From NCBI RefSeq assembly GCF_008180615.1, contig NZ_VTEH01000002.1:126076-190075 (forward strand): a DNA stretch of 64,000 nucleotides, written 5' to 3'. Below, in pieces: positions 46,015 to 55,781 of the stretch (position 1 is its first letter; each line of letters opens with the position of its first letter). Below the pieces are notes generated by a model. That model made no database searches. It was given only the letters and a program-made list of their open reading frames with translations, and was not told the origin of the DNA. The position numbers and the translations under genes were made by a program. The DNA comes from Rossellomorea vietnamensis. Lineage in GTDB: Bacteria; Bacillota; Bacilli; Bacillales; Bacillaceae_B.

Positions 46015-47712
46015 TTAACCGAGTTTTTCATCGTTCTCTTTTAATTTGTTTTTTTCCTCATCGACCAAGGCCCTTCGCAGGATTTTACCTACAGCCGTTT
46101 TCGGAAGTTCATCACGGAATTCATAAATTCTTGGTACTTTGTAAGCAGCAAGATGCTTCCTTGCAAATGAATCCAGATCTTCCTCCGTCAGTTTGGAATT
46201 CTCCTTAAGGACAATGTATGCCTTTACGGTTTCACCTCGGTAAGGATCGGGAATCCCCGCTGCGACAACCTCTTGAACGTCAGGGTGTTCATACAGTACT
46301 TCTTCAATTTCCCTTGGATAAATGTTGAAGCCTCCGGCAATGATCATATCTTTCTTCCGGTCCACTACGTAGAAATAGCCTCGTTCATCCATATATCCCA
46401 GGTCACCTGTAAGCAGCCATCCATCTTTCAGAGTCATTTCTGTTTCTTCCGGACGGTTCCAATAGCCTTTCATGACTTGCGGACCTTTCACGCAAATTTC
46501 GCCGATTTCATTCGGAGGAAGCTTTTCGCCGGTTTCCATTGAAAAAACAGCTGCATCTGTATCAGGCCAAGGTATGCCTATGCTTCCTTTCACCCTTTCC
46601 CTGTCCCACAGGAAGTTGGAGTGAGTGACAGGCGACGATTCAGTCAGTCCGTAGCCTTCCACTAATTTTCCGCCGGTTACTTCTTCAAATTTCTGCTGTA
46701 CTTCCACAGGAAGCGGGGCAGAGCCGCTGATACAAGAGTCAATGGAAGATAAGTCGTACTTCTTCAAATTAGGATGATTCAATAACCCAATGTAAATGGT
46801 CGGTGCACCAGGAAACAAAGTAGGCTTTTGCTTCTGGATTGTTTTCAGCGTGGTTTCTGCATCAAATTTAGGAAGCAGCACCATTTTGTATCCCTGCATG
46901 ACAGAAAGGATCATGACGGTGGTCATACCATATACATGAAAGAATGGGAGAATGCCGAGAACAATTTCTTCTCCTTTTTTACACTTGTAAAGCCAGGTGT
47001 CGCACATCATGGCATTGGAAACAAGATTTTTATGAGTCAGCATGACTCCTTTGGGAAATCCTGTTGTTCCTCCCGTATATTGAAGCAGTGCCAGGTCTTC
47101 TTCAAAATCAAGTGGAATATCAATAGGAGTGCTATCCGCCGTTTTCATGATATCTGTAAAAAGATGATTCTTCTCAGATGGCTCTACCTTCACGACAATG
47201 TTATACTGCTTCTTTTGAATAAAAGGATAAATCAAATTCTTAGGAAACGGCAGATAGTCTTTGATAGCGGTTACAATTACATGCTGCAAAGAAGTCTCTT
47301 TCATTACTTTTGTCACCTTTGGAAAAAGGATATCCATTGTAAGGATGACTTTGGCACCTGAATCCTTCATCTGATACTCGATTTCCCTCTCCATATAGAG
47401 CGGATTAGTTTGAACGACGACTCCTCCTGCGTAAAGGACTCCATAATAGCCAATGACTGATTGCGGGGTGTTAGGCAGCATGATTGCCACCCGGTCCCCT
47501 TTTTCAACTCCCAGAGTTTTGAGGTAATTGGCAAACTTCAATGCGGAATTATAAAGGTCCCGGTAGTTGATTTCCTTTCCCATGAAGTGGATAGCGGACT
47601 TATCGGGATAAAGTTCTGCTGCTTTCGTCAGATAGTCCTGCAGCGGCTTAGGTGTATAATCCAGTTCTTTCTTGATTTCTTCCGGATATAATTCCAGCCA
47701 TGGTTTTTCCAT
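46015..47712 (-). CDS. lcfA: Long-chain fatty acid-CoA ligase
   Basis: Activates fatty acids to acyl-CoA with ATP for oxidation. The 565-residue adenylate-forming enzyme has the AMP-binding loop YTGGTTGFPKG near 215, GYGLTESSP, LTGDLGYMDERGYFYVVDRKKDMI around 430-455, and the C-terminal catalytic lysine in PKTAVGKILRR. GGGGGG precedes the ATG. In B. subtilis lcfA heads the FadR regulon operon; here a separate promoter with FadR box stands before fadR, and I found no FadR box before lcfA. Confidence 0.95.
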   Translation of the reverse strand: MEKPWLELYPEEIKKELDYTPKPLQDYLTKAAELYPDKSAIHFMGKEINYRDLYNSALKFANYLKTLGVEKGDRVAIMLPNTPQSVIGYYGVLYAGGVVVQTNPLYMEREIEYQMKDSGAKVILTMDILFPKVTKVMKETSLQHVIVTAIKDYLPFPKNLIYPFIQKKQYNIVVKVEPSEKNHLFTDIMKTADSTPIDIPLDFEEDLALLQYTGGTTGFPKGVMLTHKNLVSNAMMCDTWLYKCKKGEEIVLGILPFFHVYGMTTVMILSVMQGYKMVLLPKFDAETTLKTIQKQKPTLFPGAPTIYIGLLNHPNLKKYDLSSIDSCISGSAPLPVEVQQKFEEVTGGKLVEGYGLTESSPVTHSNFLWDRERVKGSIGIPWPDTDAAVFSMETGEKLPPNEIGEICVKGPQVMKGYWNRPEETEMTLKDGWLLTGDLGYMDERGYFYVVDRKKDMIIAGGFNIYPREIEEVLYEHPDVQEVVAAGIPDPYRGETVKAYIVLKENSKLTEEDLDSFARKHLAAYKVPRIYEFRDELPKTAVGKILRRALVDEEKNKLKENDEKLG

Positions 47713-47760
47713 AATGTTTCCCCCCTTTTTAATTTTTAGAAAATTTTAATTCTTTATGCT

Positions 47761-47789
47761 ATTATAGTATATCTTTACTATTGATACAA
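47761..47789 (-). promoter_or_regulatory. lcfA: Sigma-A-type promoter of lcfA
   Basis: TTGTAT, 17 bp, TATAAT on the minus strand; an overlapping pair TTGAAA/TATACT with 18 bp is also possible. Confidence 0.65.
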
Positions 47790-47827
47790 TTTCAATTCCT
47801 TTAATAAACCATGTATATTTCAAAAAT

Positions 47828-47863
47828 ATGAAAAAGAGAACGGCAGCAGCCGCTCTCCTTTTT
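47828..47863 (-). terminator. Terminator of yshE and the small membrane peptide
   Basis: GGAGAGCGGC and GCCGTTCTC form the stem around TGCT, followed by TTTTTC on the minus strand, 6 bp past the small gene's stop. Confidence 0.85.
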
Positions 47864-47868
47864 GCCCT

Positions 47869-47952
47869 TTACACGAAGAAAACCATGTAAAGGATACCCA
47901 CAATTATAAACACGGCACAAAGTCCCAATAATACTTTTGCTAATGTTTCCAT
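47869..47952 (-). CDS. 27-residue single-pass membrane peptide
   Basis: A very short open frame: METLAKVLLG, then a hydrophobic stretch with GIL-YMVFFV to the stop; residues 4-27 form one membrane helix. AAGGAGAG lies 5 nt before the ATG. It begins 10 bp after the DUF350 gene yshE and is followed by a strong terminator, so the two are surely on one mRNA. The codons contain no stop or frame breaks and the position is ideal for a translated small protein. I know no family for it; it may be a partner of YshE. Confidence 0.72.
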   Translation of the reverse strand: METLAKVLLGLCAVFIIVGILYMVFFV

Positions 47953-47962
47953 TTCTCTCTCC

Positions 47963-48370
47963 TTATGAGATGCCCGCTCCTATGACATAAGACAGGCCGA
48001 CTGAAATGACAAGGGAAATAAACCCTACTGCCCGATTGTCTTTCTCTATTTCTTCATCAATTTTAAACTTAGGTGTCATAAATTCATAAATGAAGTACCC
48101 GGTTAAAAGCAGGAAGAAACCAAAAACTCCCCACCCGATGGTTGTAATCAAAGTATCGTTTTCAGCAATCGAATGCCTGAAGATATTGGCGATACCAAAA
48201 ATCTTTCCGCCTGTAGCCATAGCCACCGCTATGTTTCCTTTTTTTATTTCTTCCCAATTGTTGTACTTCGTAACAAGTTCGAAAATGGAAAGGAACAGCA
48301 CAAGAAACAGTACGACAACACTGTAATAACCAGCCGTCTGAATAAATTCATTTTCCCAAAAGTTTTCCAT
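47963..48370 (-). CDS. yshE: DUF350 membrane protein YshE
   Basis: A 135-residue integral membrane protein of the DUF350 family with four membrane helices in two similar halves (GNIAVAMATGGKIFGIANIF in the first loop, KDNRAVGFISLVISVGLSYV in the second). The pattern of N-x-A-V-A/G at the start of each half is the family mark. AAGGGTG precedes the ATG. Function unknown. It is upstream of lcfA as in B. subtilis, and here is followed by a 27-residue membrane peptide. Confidence 0.88.
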   Translation of the reverse strand: MENFWENEFIQTAGYYSVVVLFLVLFLSIFELVTKYNNWEEIKKGNIAVAMATGGKIFGIANIFRHSIAENDTLITTIGWGVFGFFLLLTGYFIYEFMTPKFKIDEEIEKDNRAVGFISLVISVGLSYVIGAGIS

Positions 48371-48394
48371 CCCTAAACACCCTTAAATGATTTA

Positions 48395-48700
48395 ATGTAT
48401 AAAAAGTGAAAGCGGCCTGATCAGCCCCGACAGGCAAATGTTCTCAAGGGAATAAAAGGCGGTTTTTCCTTTTATTCTCTTGAGGTTATTTGACCCCGAG
48501 GGGCTAGGCGCTGGAACTAGATTGCATAAAAAGTGAAAGCGGCCTGATCAGCCCCGACAGGCAAATGTTCCAAAGAGAAAAAAAGGCGGTTTTTCCTTTT
48601 ATTCTCTCCGTGTTATTTGACCCTGGGGGGGCTAAGTCCGTTCCAGTGGGTACGGGCCCTCGGCCGCTGAACTGGAATGCATAAACAGCGGAAGCTCCCG
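48395..48700. repeat. Two ~127-bp structured repeat units
   Basis: Units begin AAAAAGTGAAAGCGGCCTGA at 48401 and 48528, step 127 bp. Each carries AGCCCCGACAGGCAAATGTTC, an inner hairpin AAAAGGCGGTTTTTCCTTTT, then GTTATTTGACCCCGAGGGGC or a variant, and CTAGGCGCTGG. The CGACAGGC and CCCGAGGGGCTAG parts are those of the array at 6802-7450. The second unit is followed by degraded sequence up to the mutS2 stop. Confidence 0.82.
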
Positions 48701-48720
48701 CCAGCTCAAGGCCCGCTTCT

Positions 48721-51075
48721 CTACTTAAATTCCACTACACTGACACCGGTTCCGCCTTCGCCCGCTTCGCCAAGACGGACCCTTTTGACAGAGCGGTGGT
48801 TTTTCAAGTATTCCTGCACTCCCTGCCTGAGAGCGCCGGTTCCTTTACCATGGATGATGGAAACACGGGGATATCCTGCCAATAAGGCATCATCGATATA
48901 CTTTTCGACTCTGGACAGGGCATTTTCAAATCTTTCTCCCCTAAGATCCAGTTCCAAGCCTACGTGAAAATCTTTTCCTTTGACAGTAGCCAGCGGTTTG
49001 GTTTCAACCTTTTTCTCTGCCTGGATGAACTCAAGATCGGATTCTTTTACCTTCATCTTCATGATTCCCATTTGAACCTGCCACTCTTTTGAGGATACTT
49101 TTTCAACCAGATGCCCTTTTTGGTCGAACGTAAGGACCTTCACTTCGTCTCCCGGTTTTAGCTCCCGTTGGCTCGAAGCGGCTTTTTTCGGTTTGCTTCT
49201 GTCCAGGTTCGGCGCAGCGCCTTCAATTCTTTTCCTGGCATCGATCAGCTCATGCTCTTTAACATCAGCGCTTTTTTCCAGCCTCATTTTCCTGAGGTCC
49301 CTGATAACGCCTTCTGCTTCTTCTTTTGCTTTCTCAACGACTTGAGAGGCTTTCACCTCGGCTTTTTCATATAAGCTGTCACGCTTATCATAAAACTCCA
49401 TCATTTGTTTCTGCATGTCTTTATGCATCTTATCCGCTTGCTTTAGAAGTTCATGTGCTTCATCATAATCAGCTTCAGCATCTTTCCTGCTTTTCTCGAG
49501 AGAAGCAATCATATTTTCAATTTCTTTGCTGTCTGTTCCGATGTGTGATTTGGCGCGGTGAATGACCCTGTCGGCCAATCCAAGCCGCTTGGAGATCTCA
49601 AACGCATTGCTTCGGCCCGGGACTCCGATCAGAAGCTTATAGGTTGGACTCAGGGATTCTACATCAAATTCCACACTGGCATTGATGACACCTTCCCGGT
49701 TATAGCCATAAGCCTTCAGTTCAGGATAGTGGGTAGTAGCAACGACTTTCGCACCTCTTTGATGTACTTCATCCAGGATGGAAATCGCCAGCGCCGCCCC
49801 TTCCTGCGGATCTGTTCCAGCACCAAGCTCATCGAAAAGAACCAGGCTTTCGTGGTCGACTTTGTTTAGGATATCCACAATATTCACCATATGTGAAGAG
49901 AAGGTACTCAAACTTTGCTCTATCGACTGTTCATCACCGATATCAGCGTAGACATTTTGAAAAACACCGAGCTCGGAGCCGTCCAAAGCAGGAATCTGCA
50001 GTCCCGCCTGCCCCATCAATGTCAGCAGCCCGACAGTTTTCAATGTCACTGTTTTACCACCAGTATTCGGGCCGGTGATGACTATCGAACTGAAGTCTTT
50101 GCCTAATTCAATATCATTGGCGACTGCTTCCTCAATCGTGAGCATCGGATGCCGCGCCCTGTTCAATTTCAGTACTTGTTCGCCATTAATCTCAGGCTTA
50201 GTACCTTTAATGGACTTTCCGTACTTTGCTTTAGTAAACATAAAATCTATATCGGCCAGTGTGGCGACAATCGTTAATAAATCCTCAGAATATCCGCTGA
50301 CCTCTACCGTCAATTCGGTAAGGATTCTTTCGATTTCGAGCCCTTCTTTCAGCTTTAATTCACGCAATGCGTTATTAAGCGTCACAATAACCTCAGGCTC
50401 AATGAAAAGGGTCTGGCCTGAAGATGACTGGTCATGAATGATGCCTCCATAATTTCCGCGGTATTCCTGCTTTACCGGGATAACATACCGGTCATTCCTT
50501 ATTGTGATGATCGCGTCAGAAAGCATTTTCTGCGCATTGCTGGATCGGATCATTCTTTCAAGTTTTTCTCTTATCCGGCCCTCATTTGCCCTGATCTGCG
50601 AGCGGATCTGCCTTAAGGAATCACTGGCAGAATCCAGAATTCCCCCATTTTCGTCGACGACCGCTCTGATTTTATGTTCAAGAGGGGTTAAAACCGTCAT
50701 CTCGCTGACTTTTTCAGAAAGGATCGGAAGCTCTATTTCTTCCTCTCTCAGATCCTCCATGAAAAGCCTGATCTGCCTGCTGGCATAAATGGTGCTCGCT
50801 ACCTGCACAAATTCCTGAGGGCTGAGCATGCCGCCGATTGTAGCGCGTTTCACAGCAGGACGGATATCAAAGATCCCTCCCAGCGGTGCATGGCCTTTTA
50901 GTCTCAGAATGCTGGCCGCTTCATCTGTCTCTTCCTGTATTCTGATTACTTCTTCCAGTGTTGTGGAAGGCTGAAGAGCTTCTGCCTTTTCTCTTCCAAG
51001 TGCAGAAGCGGCAAAGCCTGAAAGAAGTTCTTTTACCTTATTAAATTCCAACGTCCTTAATACTTTATCATTCAT
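48721..51075 (-). CDS. mutS2: Endonuclease MutS2
   Basis: MutS homologue of 784 residues that lacks the mismatch-recognition domain. Present are the core/lever region, the ABC-type ATPase with Walker A GPNTGGKT at 335-342 and [17 protein letters not shown], a coiled-coil clamp segment about 515-630, a KOW-like part, and the C-terminal Smr nuclease domain beginning LDLRGERFE near 708 with HGKGTGALR. MutS2 limits recombination and, in B. subtilis, also acts on collided ribosomes. GGGAGGAG precedes the ATG. 19 bp after polX. Confidence 0.97.
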   Translation of the reverse strand: MNDKVLRTLEFNKVKELLSGFAASALGREKAEALQPSTTLEEVIRIQEETDEAASILRLKGHAPLGGIFDIRPAVKRATIGGMLSPQEFVQVASTIYASRQIRLFMEDLREEEIELPILSEKVSEMTVLTPLEHKIRAVVDENGGILDSASDSLRQIRSQIRANEGRIREKLERMIRSSNAQKMLSDAIITIRNDRYVIPVKQEYRGNYGGIIHDQSSSGQTLFIEPEVIVTLNNALRELKLKEGLEIERILTELTVEVSGYSEDLLTIVATLADIDFMFTKAKYGKSIKGTKPEINGEQVLKLNRARHPMLTIEEAVANDIELGKDFSSIVITGPNTGGKTVTLKTVGLLTLMGQAGLQIPALDGSELGVFQNVYADIGDEQSIEQSLSTFSSHMVNIVDILNKVDHESLVLFDELGAGTDPQEGAALAISILDEVHQRGAKVVATTHYPELKAYGYNREGVINASVEFDVESLSPTYKLLIGVPGRSNAFEISKRLGLADRVIHRAKSHIGTDSKEIENMIASLEKSRKDAEADYDEAHELLKQADKMHKDMQKQMMEFYDKRDSLYEKAEVKASQVVEKAKEEAEGVIRDLRKMRLEKSADVKEHELIDARKRIEGAAPNLDRSKPKKAASSQRELKPGDEVKVLTFDQKGHLVEKVSSKEWQVQMGIMKMKVKESDLEFIQAEKKVETKPLATVKGKDFHVGLELDLRGERFENALSRVEKYIDDALLAGYPRVSIIHGKGTGALRQGVQEYLKNHRSVKRVRLGEAGEGGTGVSVVEFK

Positions 51076-51094
51076 GGAGTATACTCCTCCCTAA

Positions 51095-52816
51095 CTATCC
51101 ATCATTTCTATTTAAGAATTTCAACAGGTCATCACTCTCATAGGTGTTGATGACCGAACTTGATTTTACCCAGCCTCTTCTTGCTGCACCGACGCCAACT
51201 TCCATGAATTGAAGATGGTCCATGCTGTGGGCATCTGTATTGATGACAATCTTGACGCCGGCTTCCTCTGCCTTTTTGATATTTTCAGAAGACAAGTCCA
51301 GACGGTTTGGATTAGCATTAAGTTCAAGCGCAGTGCCAGTCTCTTTTGCCAGTTCGATCAGCATATCCACATCCACATCATAACCTTCCCTCCTGCCGAT
51401 GATCCTTCCAGTCGGGTGGGCGATGATATCGACATGAGCACTCTTAAGAGCTGTCTTCAGACGATCCATTATTTTATCACGTGACTGTGTAAAACTGGAG
51501 TGTATGGAAGCAATCACGAGATCCATCTGTTGGAGCACTTCATCTTCGTAATCCAGTGTACCGTCCGGGAGAATATCCATTTCGATACCTGAAAGGATTG
51601 TAATATCATCATATTTATCATTTAATTGGCTGATTTCTTCCCGTTGTTTCAATAGTCTTTCGGCAGTCAGTCCGTTCGCTACTTTAAGATACTGCGAGTG
51701 ATCAGTGAATGCCATATATTTATACCCTTTTTCTCTGCAAGCCTCAACCATTTCCTCCAATGAATGGGCGCCATCTGTCCAGGTGGAGTGCATATGAAGG
51801 TCGCCTTGGATGTCCTTCAATTCAACCAGCCCATAGTCTTTGGTATAGCGGTCGATTTCTCTGCCATCTTCCCTCAGTTCAGGCGGAATCCACGGCAGGC
51901 CGAAATGGCTGAAGAATTCCTCTTCAGAACGGAATGTCGCAATGCCACCCGTTTCAGCATTTTCGACTCCGTACTCACTGATCTTTTCGCCTCTTTCCTT
52001 CGCGATCTGCCTCATTCGGACATTATGATCCTTTGAGCCAGTAAAGTGATGGAGAGCAGTTGCAAACTCTTCCGGTTTTACAAGTCTGAAATCCACGGAT
52101 ACTTCCCATTCGTATAGAAAAGTAAGCGAGATTTTTGTATCTCCCGCTGCCGCAGAATCTTTTATATCCGGAAGACTCATAATCTGTTCCTTCACTGTCT
52201 GGACATCATCCACGGCAATGATGAAATCCAAGTCTTTGACAGTTTCCCTCATCCGTCTTAAACTTCCAGCTCGTGAAAATTCTTTAACTCCCTTCATTCC
52301 TGAAAGAGTCTGTTCGATTTTCTCAGCAATCGGAAGCATATAAGCAATCGGAAGACGGTCCGGCTGCGAGCCAGCACTTTCAATCGCCTGAAGGATTTTT
52401 TCTTCCGTCTTCTTGCCGAAACCGGACAAGGCCGAAACTTTGCCCGCCTCGCAGACATCCTTCAAATCCTCTATGTTCGTGACGTTCAGCTCCTGATAGA
52501 GCTTGGCAATCTTCTTCCCGCCAAGGCCAGGCAGTTTCAACAGGGGAACAAGGCCTTCTGGAACTTCTTTCTGAAGGTCCTCCAGAACATTTGATTTCTC
52601 ATCAGTGATGTATTCTTCAATGACAGCTGCTGTTCCTTTTCCAATTCCATTTATCTCTGTGAATGATTGGATTTCACTCAAGCTTCTGTCGTCCGTTTCA
52701 AGCGCATTGGCCGCTTTTCTGAATGCAGATACCTTAAACGTGTTCTCGCCTTTCAATTCCATATATATAGCAATTGTTTCAAGTAGTTTTATAATATTCT
52801 TTTTGTTGACAGCCAT
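51095..52816 (-). CDS. polX: Family-X DNA polymerase / PHP exonuclease PolX
   Basis: Gap-filling repair polymerase, 573 residues. The N-terminal part holds helix-hairpin-helix motifs (INGIGKGTAAVIEEY, LPGLGGKKIAKLY) and the polymerase core with GSLRRMRETVKDLDFIIA, carrying two of the metal aspartates. From about 335 a PHP phosphoesterase domain follows with HMHSTWTDGAHS, TDHSQY, GIEMDIL and NTDAHS, giving 3'-5' exonuclease activity. GAGGGTG precedes the ATG. Upstream of mutS2 as in B. subtilis. Confidence 0.97.
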   Translation of the reverse strand: MAVNKKNIIKLLETIAIYMELKGENTFKVSAFRKAANALETDDRSLSEIQSFTEINGIGKGTAAVIEEYITDEKSNVLEDLQKEVPEGLVPLLKLPGLGGKKIAKLYQELNVTNIEDLKDVCEAGKVSALSGFGKKTEEKILQAIESAGSQPDRLPIAYMLPIAEKIEQTLSGMKGVKEFSRAGSLRRMRETVKDLDFIIAVDDVQTVKEQIMSLPDIKDSAAAGDTKISLTFLYEWEVSVDFRLVKPEEFATALHHFTGSKDHNVRMRQIAKERGEKISEYGVENAETGGIATFRSEEEFFSHFGLPWIPPELREDGREIDRYTKDYGLVELKDIQGDLHMHSTWTDGAHSLEEMVEACREKGYKYMAFTDHSQYLKVANGLTAERLLKQREEISQLNDKYDDITILSGIEMDILPDGTLDYEDEVLQQMDLVIASIHSSFTQSRDKIMDRLKTALKSAHVDIIAHPTGRIIGRREGYDVDVDMLIELAKETGTALELNANPNRLDLSSENIKKAEEAGVKIVINTDAHSMDHLQFMEVGVGAARRGWVKSSSVINTYESDDLLKFLNRNDG

Positions 52817-53149
52817 TCGATCACCCTCTTATTAAAATTTGTCAGAGTAATGTCTATTTCTTTTGAGACTCTATTTTCAGACTCCAATACTAATACTATC
52901 AGAATACGGTCACAAAGGGAAAAAGAGATACCTTGGATGAGAGAGAATGGTTTGATGGGTGAAGGGTCTGGGGTGATATGGGGTAGTATATTTTATTGAT
53001 TGAATTACGGAGAGTTGTACTTAGATTTAGGGTTCTGCTATTTCAGGGTCGGTTGCGGGCTGGATATGCTGTCTTTTTCAGATTACATAGGACTATATTT
53101 TGGGAAACGTGCCGTTTTTTTTTTTTGGGGGGTGGCATTTTAGGTGCAT
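52817..53149. other. Gap upstream of polX
   Basis: Between polX and the tandem array. It has a poly-T run at about 53113-53125 and G-rich stretches, but no gene, hairpin with T tail or recognisable promoter. Confidence 0.4.
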
Positions 53150-53520
53150 TCCCGAAGTAAACACCAATAAGTCAGGGATTTCATCTTTTAGTATGTTGTT
53201 TAGCTCTTAATCACACTACTAACTCATGGATTTACCCTTTAAGTATAGTGTTTAGCTCTTAATCACACTACTAACTCATGGGTTCCCCCCTTTTAGTATA
53301 GTGTTTAGCTCTTAATCACACTACTAACTCCTGGATTTACCCTTTTAGTATGGTGTTTAGCTCTTAATCACACTACTAACTCATGGGTTCCCCCCTTTTA
53401 GTATAGTGTTTAGCTCTTAATCACACTACTAACTCATGGGTCCCCCCCTTTTAGTATAGTGTTTAGCTCTTAGTCACACTACTAACTCCTGGGTTCCCCC
53501 GATTAGAATTCAACCTCTAA
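53150..53520. repeat. 52/53-bp tandem array H (7 units)
   Basis: AACTCATGG or a variant begins at 53169, 53221, 53273, 53326, 53378, 53431 and 53484: steps of 52, 52, 53, 52, 53 and 53. The one-base changes come from the length of a C run or T run. The unit reads ACTAACTCATGGGTTCCCC, CCTTTTAGTATAGTG, TTTAGCTCTTAATCACACT. It lies between the polX start and the cvpA terminator. The sequence is not obviously related to the other arrays. The decayed flank 53520-53690 holds no gene. Confidence 0.95.
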
Positions 53521-53696
53521 TCCCTATATTAATTCCAAGATTCCACCTTTTAATTTCCCTGCTAAGCATGCTCCTCAGCCCTTAATCGCCTATCAACTTA
53601 CAGTATGTCACCTTTTCAGCCGCATTACTTAGCTCTTTTTCAGGTGTTTTCATATTCCTCCAAAATGTTATCACACTAATTTCAGCACCGGAAAGA

Positions 53697-53738
53697 CACA
53701 AAGAAGGACCAGCCGGGTCAAGCCGGCCAGCCCTAAAG
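53697..53738 (-). terminator. Terminator of zapA-cvpA
   Basis: GGGCTGGCCGG and CCCGGCTGGTCC pair with a few mismatches, followed by TTCTTTG on the minus strand, 7 bp past cvpA. Confidence 0.6.
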
Positions 53739-53744
53739 AAAGAA

Positions 53745-54287
53745 TTATTCTGATACGTAATGGATCCACCATTCCTGAACCTGGTCGGATAAAAACGGTG
53801 TATTGGTTATCATGAATTCAGCAAGTACAGAATCATTCAACAGTGTCTGAATCATGGAAATCGGCAGCAATGCCGCGATGTATAATAAAATAAAAACAAC
53901 AATATAGGTTTCTATGAAACCCAATATTCCCCCGCCCAAAACATTCAATTGTTTCAGGATCGGCAGGTGTGCAACAAAATCAAGCATGGATCCGAGGATT
54001 TGAAATACAATCCGGACAGCAAAAAATATAATAGCAAAGGCAATGACCCGATAATAAGACTGGTCCAGATTCGTTGCTTCAAAAAGCATATTTAATGTAG
54101 ATTCTTCATCCAGCACCGGAAAGGGAATCCATAACGTTAATTTTGGTGCCAGCTGATCGTAGTAGATATAAGCAATGATAAATGAAATGATAAAACCTGT
54201 CATATGTACAAGCTGAAGGATAAACCCTCTCCTCAATCCGACAAAGAATCCGAAAACGAGGATAATCAATAGTGCTAAATCAAGCAT
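53745..54287 (-). CDS. CvpA-family membrane protein (YshB)
   Basis: A 180-residue protein of the CvpA family with four membrane helices. It starts MLDLALLIILVFGFFVGLRR, with the FxGxRRG pattern of the family, and has GGGILGFIETYIVVFILLY near residue 118. AAAGGA precedes the ATG. It follows zapA by 7 bp. CvpA proteins are linked to colicin V production in E. coli and to envelope stress; the role in Bacillus is not known. B. subtilis name: yshB. Confidence 0.9.
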   Translation of the reverse strand: MLDLALLIILVFGFFVGLRRGFILQLVHMTGFIISFIIAYIYYDQLAPKLTLWIPFPVLDEESTLNMLFEATNLDQSYYRVIAFAIIFFAVRIVFQILGSMLDFVAHLPILKQLNVLGGGILGFIETYIVVFILLYIAALLPISMIQTLLNDSVLAEFMITNTPFLSDQVQEWWIHYVSE

Positions 54288-54294
54288 AATATTT

Positions 54295-54558
54295 TCAATC
54301 CTTTAATTTTTTTAATTCTTCTTCCAGACTTTCGCAGTACTCTTTCAGCTTAAGGTTGTCATGAAGCGTGTTCACCGCAGTGAGTACGGCAAGCTTGCTC
54401 TTATCCAGGGAAGAATTCATGGAGCTGATCTCTCTCATTTTTTCGTCGACCAAGGAAGCCACCTGACGGATATGGCTGGTAGATTCAGTACCGACAATAA
54501 CATATTGCGTCCCATATATATCCACAGTTGTACGGTTTTTTTGTTCTTGAGACAACAT
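54295..54558 (-). CDS. zapA: Cell-division protein ZapA
   Basis: An 87-residue FtsZ-binding protein that promotes bundling of FtsZ filaments and Z-ring assembly. The N-terminal part [17 protein letters not shown] is the globular head, and from about residue 35 a long coiled coil runs to the end ([16 protein letters not shown], ending in EEELKKLKD). GGGGGG precedes the ATG. Forms an operon with the CvpA gene (yshA-yshB of B. subtilis). Confidence 0.94.
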   Translation of the reverse strand: MLSQEQKNRTTVDIYGTQYVIVGTESTSHIRQVASLVDEKMREISSMNSSLDKSKLAVLTAVNTLHDNLKLKEYCESLEEELKKLKD

Positions 54559-54736
54559 GAAAGCCCCCCATCATAAGAATCCTAAACATTATCATAACAT
54601 GAATGTAATAAATATGGGAAAGAAAATGTCATTTTACGTCTAATTTTGTTCGCAATTCTAAAAGCAGCCAAAGTTTGATATGATTTAAGTTCAACCTTAC
54701 ATATGAAACACTTTTATGGAGAAGGGAATGGGCTAC

Positions 54737-55666
54737 GTGGCAAACACAGTTTTACAATGCTCCACATCAAAGATCAATGAAATGAAAACTTATTATAAAA
54801 ACAATCTGCAAAGCAAACTGCCCCCCGGGTCGGTTTTTACTGCAAAAGTACCTGGATGCACTATCACAGCTTACCGGTCTGGGAAAGTTCTTTTTCAAGG
54901 CGGAAGCGGCCAGGAAGAAGCAGGCAGATGGGGCTCAACGGAAGCAGCATCCCCTGCCAAAAGCGGCAGACCAAAAACGAATCCTAAGCTTCCAGCCAAT
55001 ATCGCGGACATGTCGATTCTTGGTTCGGATGAAGTAGGAACAGGCGACTTCTTCGGCCCTATCACGGTCGTTGCTGCTTATGTAAAAAAAGAACAAATAC
55101 CACTCTTGAAGGAGCTTGGCGTCCGGGACTCCAAAAACCTGACCGATGACAAAATCATAGCCATTGCAAAAGATCTGCTTTCTGTCATTCCATACAGCCT
55201 TCTCATTTGTCATAACGAAAAATATAATGACCTCCAGGAGAAGGGAATGTCTCAGGGAAAAATCAAAGCACTGCTTCACAACAGGGCGATCCTTAACCTG
55301 CTTCAAAAAATAGAGCCGGAGAAGCCTGAAGCTATTTTGATAGACCAGTTTGCAGAAGAAAACACTTATTACAAATACCTTGCTGGCCAAAAGGAAATCC
55401 ACAGGGAAAATGTACTCTTCAGTACAAAAGGTGAAAGCATTCACCTATCCGTAGCCGCTGCTTCCATACTGGCTCGATATGCCTTTGTGAAAGAGATGGA
55501 TAAACTCAGCGCAGCTGCAGGATTCCAAATTCCAAAGGGTGCTGGAAAGCAAGTTGATGTCACTGCCGCCAGAATCATCCGCCAATCCGGTGCTGACGAA
55601 CTGAAAAAAATCACAAAGTGGCATTTCGCCAATAGTGATAAGGCGCAAAAGCTTGCGAGGCATTGA
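54737..55666 (+). CDS. rnhC: Ribonuclease HIII
   Basis: Removes RNA from RNA-DNA hybrids. 309 residues from the GTG at 54737, which reads MANTVLQ and lines up with MSHSVIK of B. subtilis; ATG codons at 54716 and 54728 are alternatives, the latter with GGAG 6 nt away. The N-terminal TBP-like domain binds the hybrid; the catalytic domain starts with GSDEVGTGDFFGP near 95 (two active-site acids), then RDSKNLTD, LIDQF, and HLSVAAASILARY. Plus strand, divergent from zapA. Confidence 0.94.
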   Translation: MANTVLQCSTSKINEMKTYYKNNLQSKLPPGSVFTAKVPGCTITAYRSGKVLFQGGSGQEEAGRWGSTEAASPAKSGRPKTNPKLPANIADMSILGSDEVGTGDFFGPITVVAAYVKKEQIPLLKELGVRDSKNLTDDKIIAIAKDLLSVIPYSLLICHNEKYNDLQEKGMSQGKIKALLHNRAILNLLQKIEPEKPEAILIDQFAEENTYYKYLAGQKEIHRENVLFSTKGESIHLSVAAASILARYAFVKEMDKLSAAAGFQIPKGAGKQVDVTAARIIRQSGADELKKITKWHFANSDKAQKLARH

Positions 55667-55721
55667 GGCCATTGCTACTTAGACAGTAAAATATAATGGG
55701 AATCAATAAAAAACACAACTG

Positions 55722-55760
55722 CAAGCAGTCCAATCAGAATAGATTGGACTGCTTTTTATA
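55722..55760 (+). terminator. Terminator of rnhC
   Basis: AAGCAGTCCAATC and GATTGGACTGCTT form a perfect 13-bp stem followed by TTTTAT. The A run before the stem could also serve the convergent gene at 55782-56747. Confidence 0.9.
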
Positions 55761-55781
55761 CTAAAAATTTCAGTTAGATGC

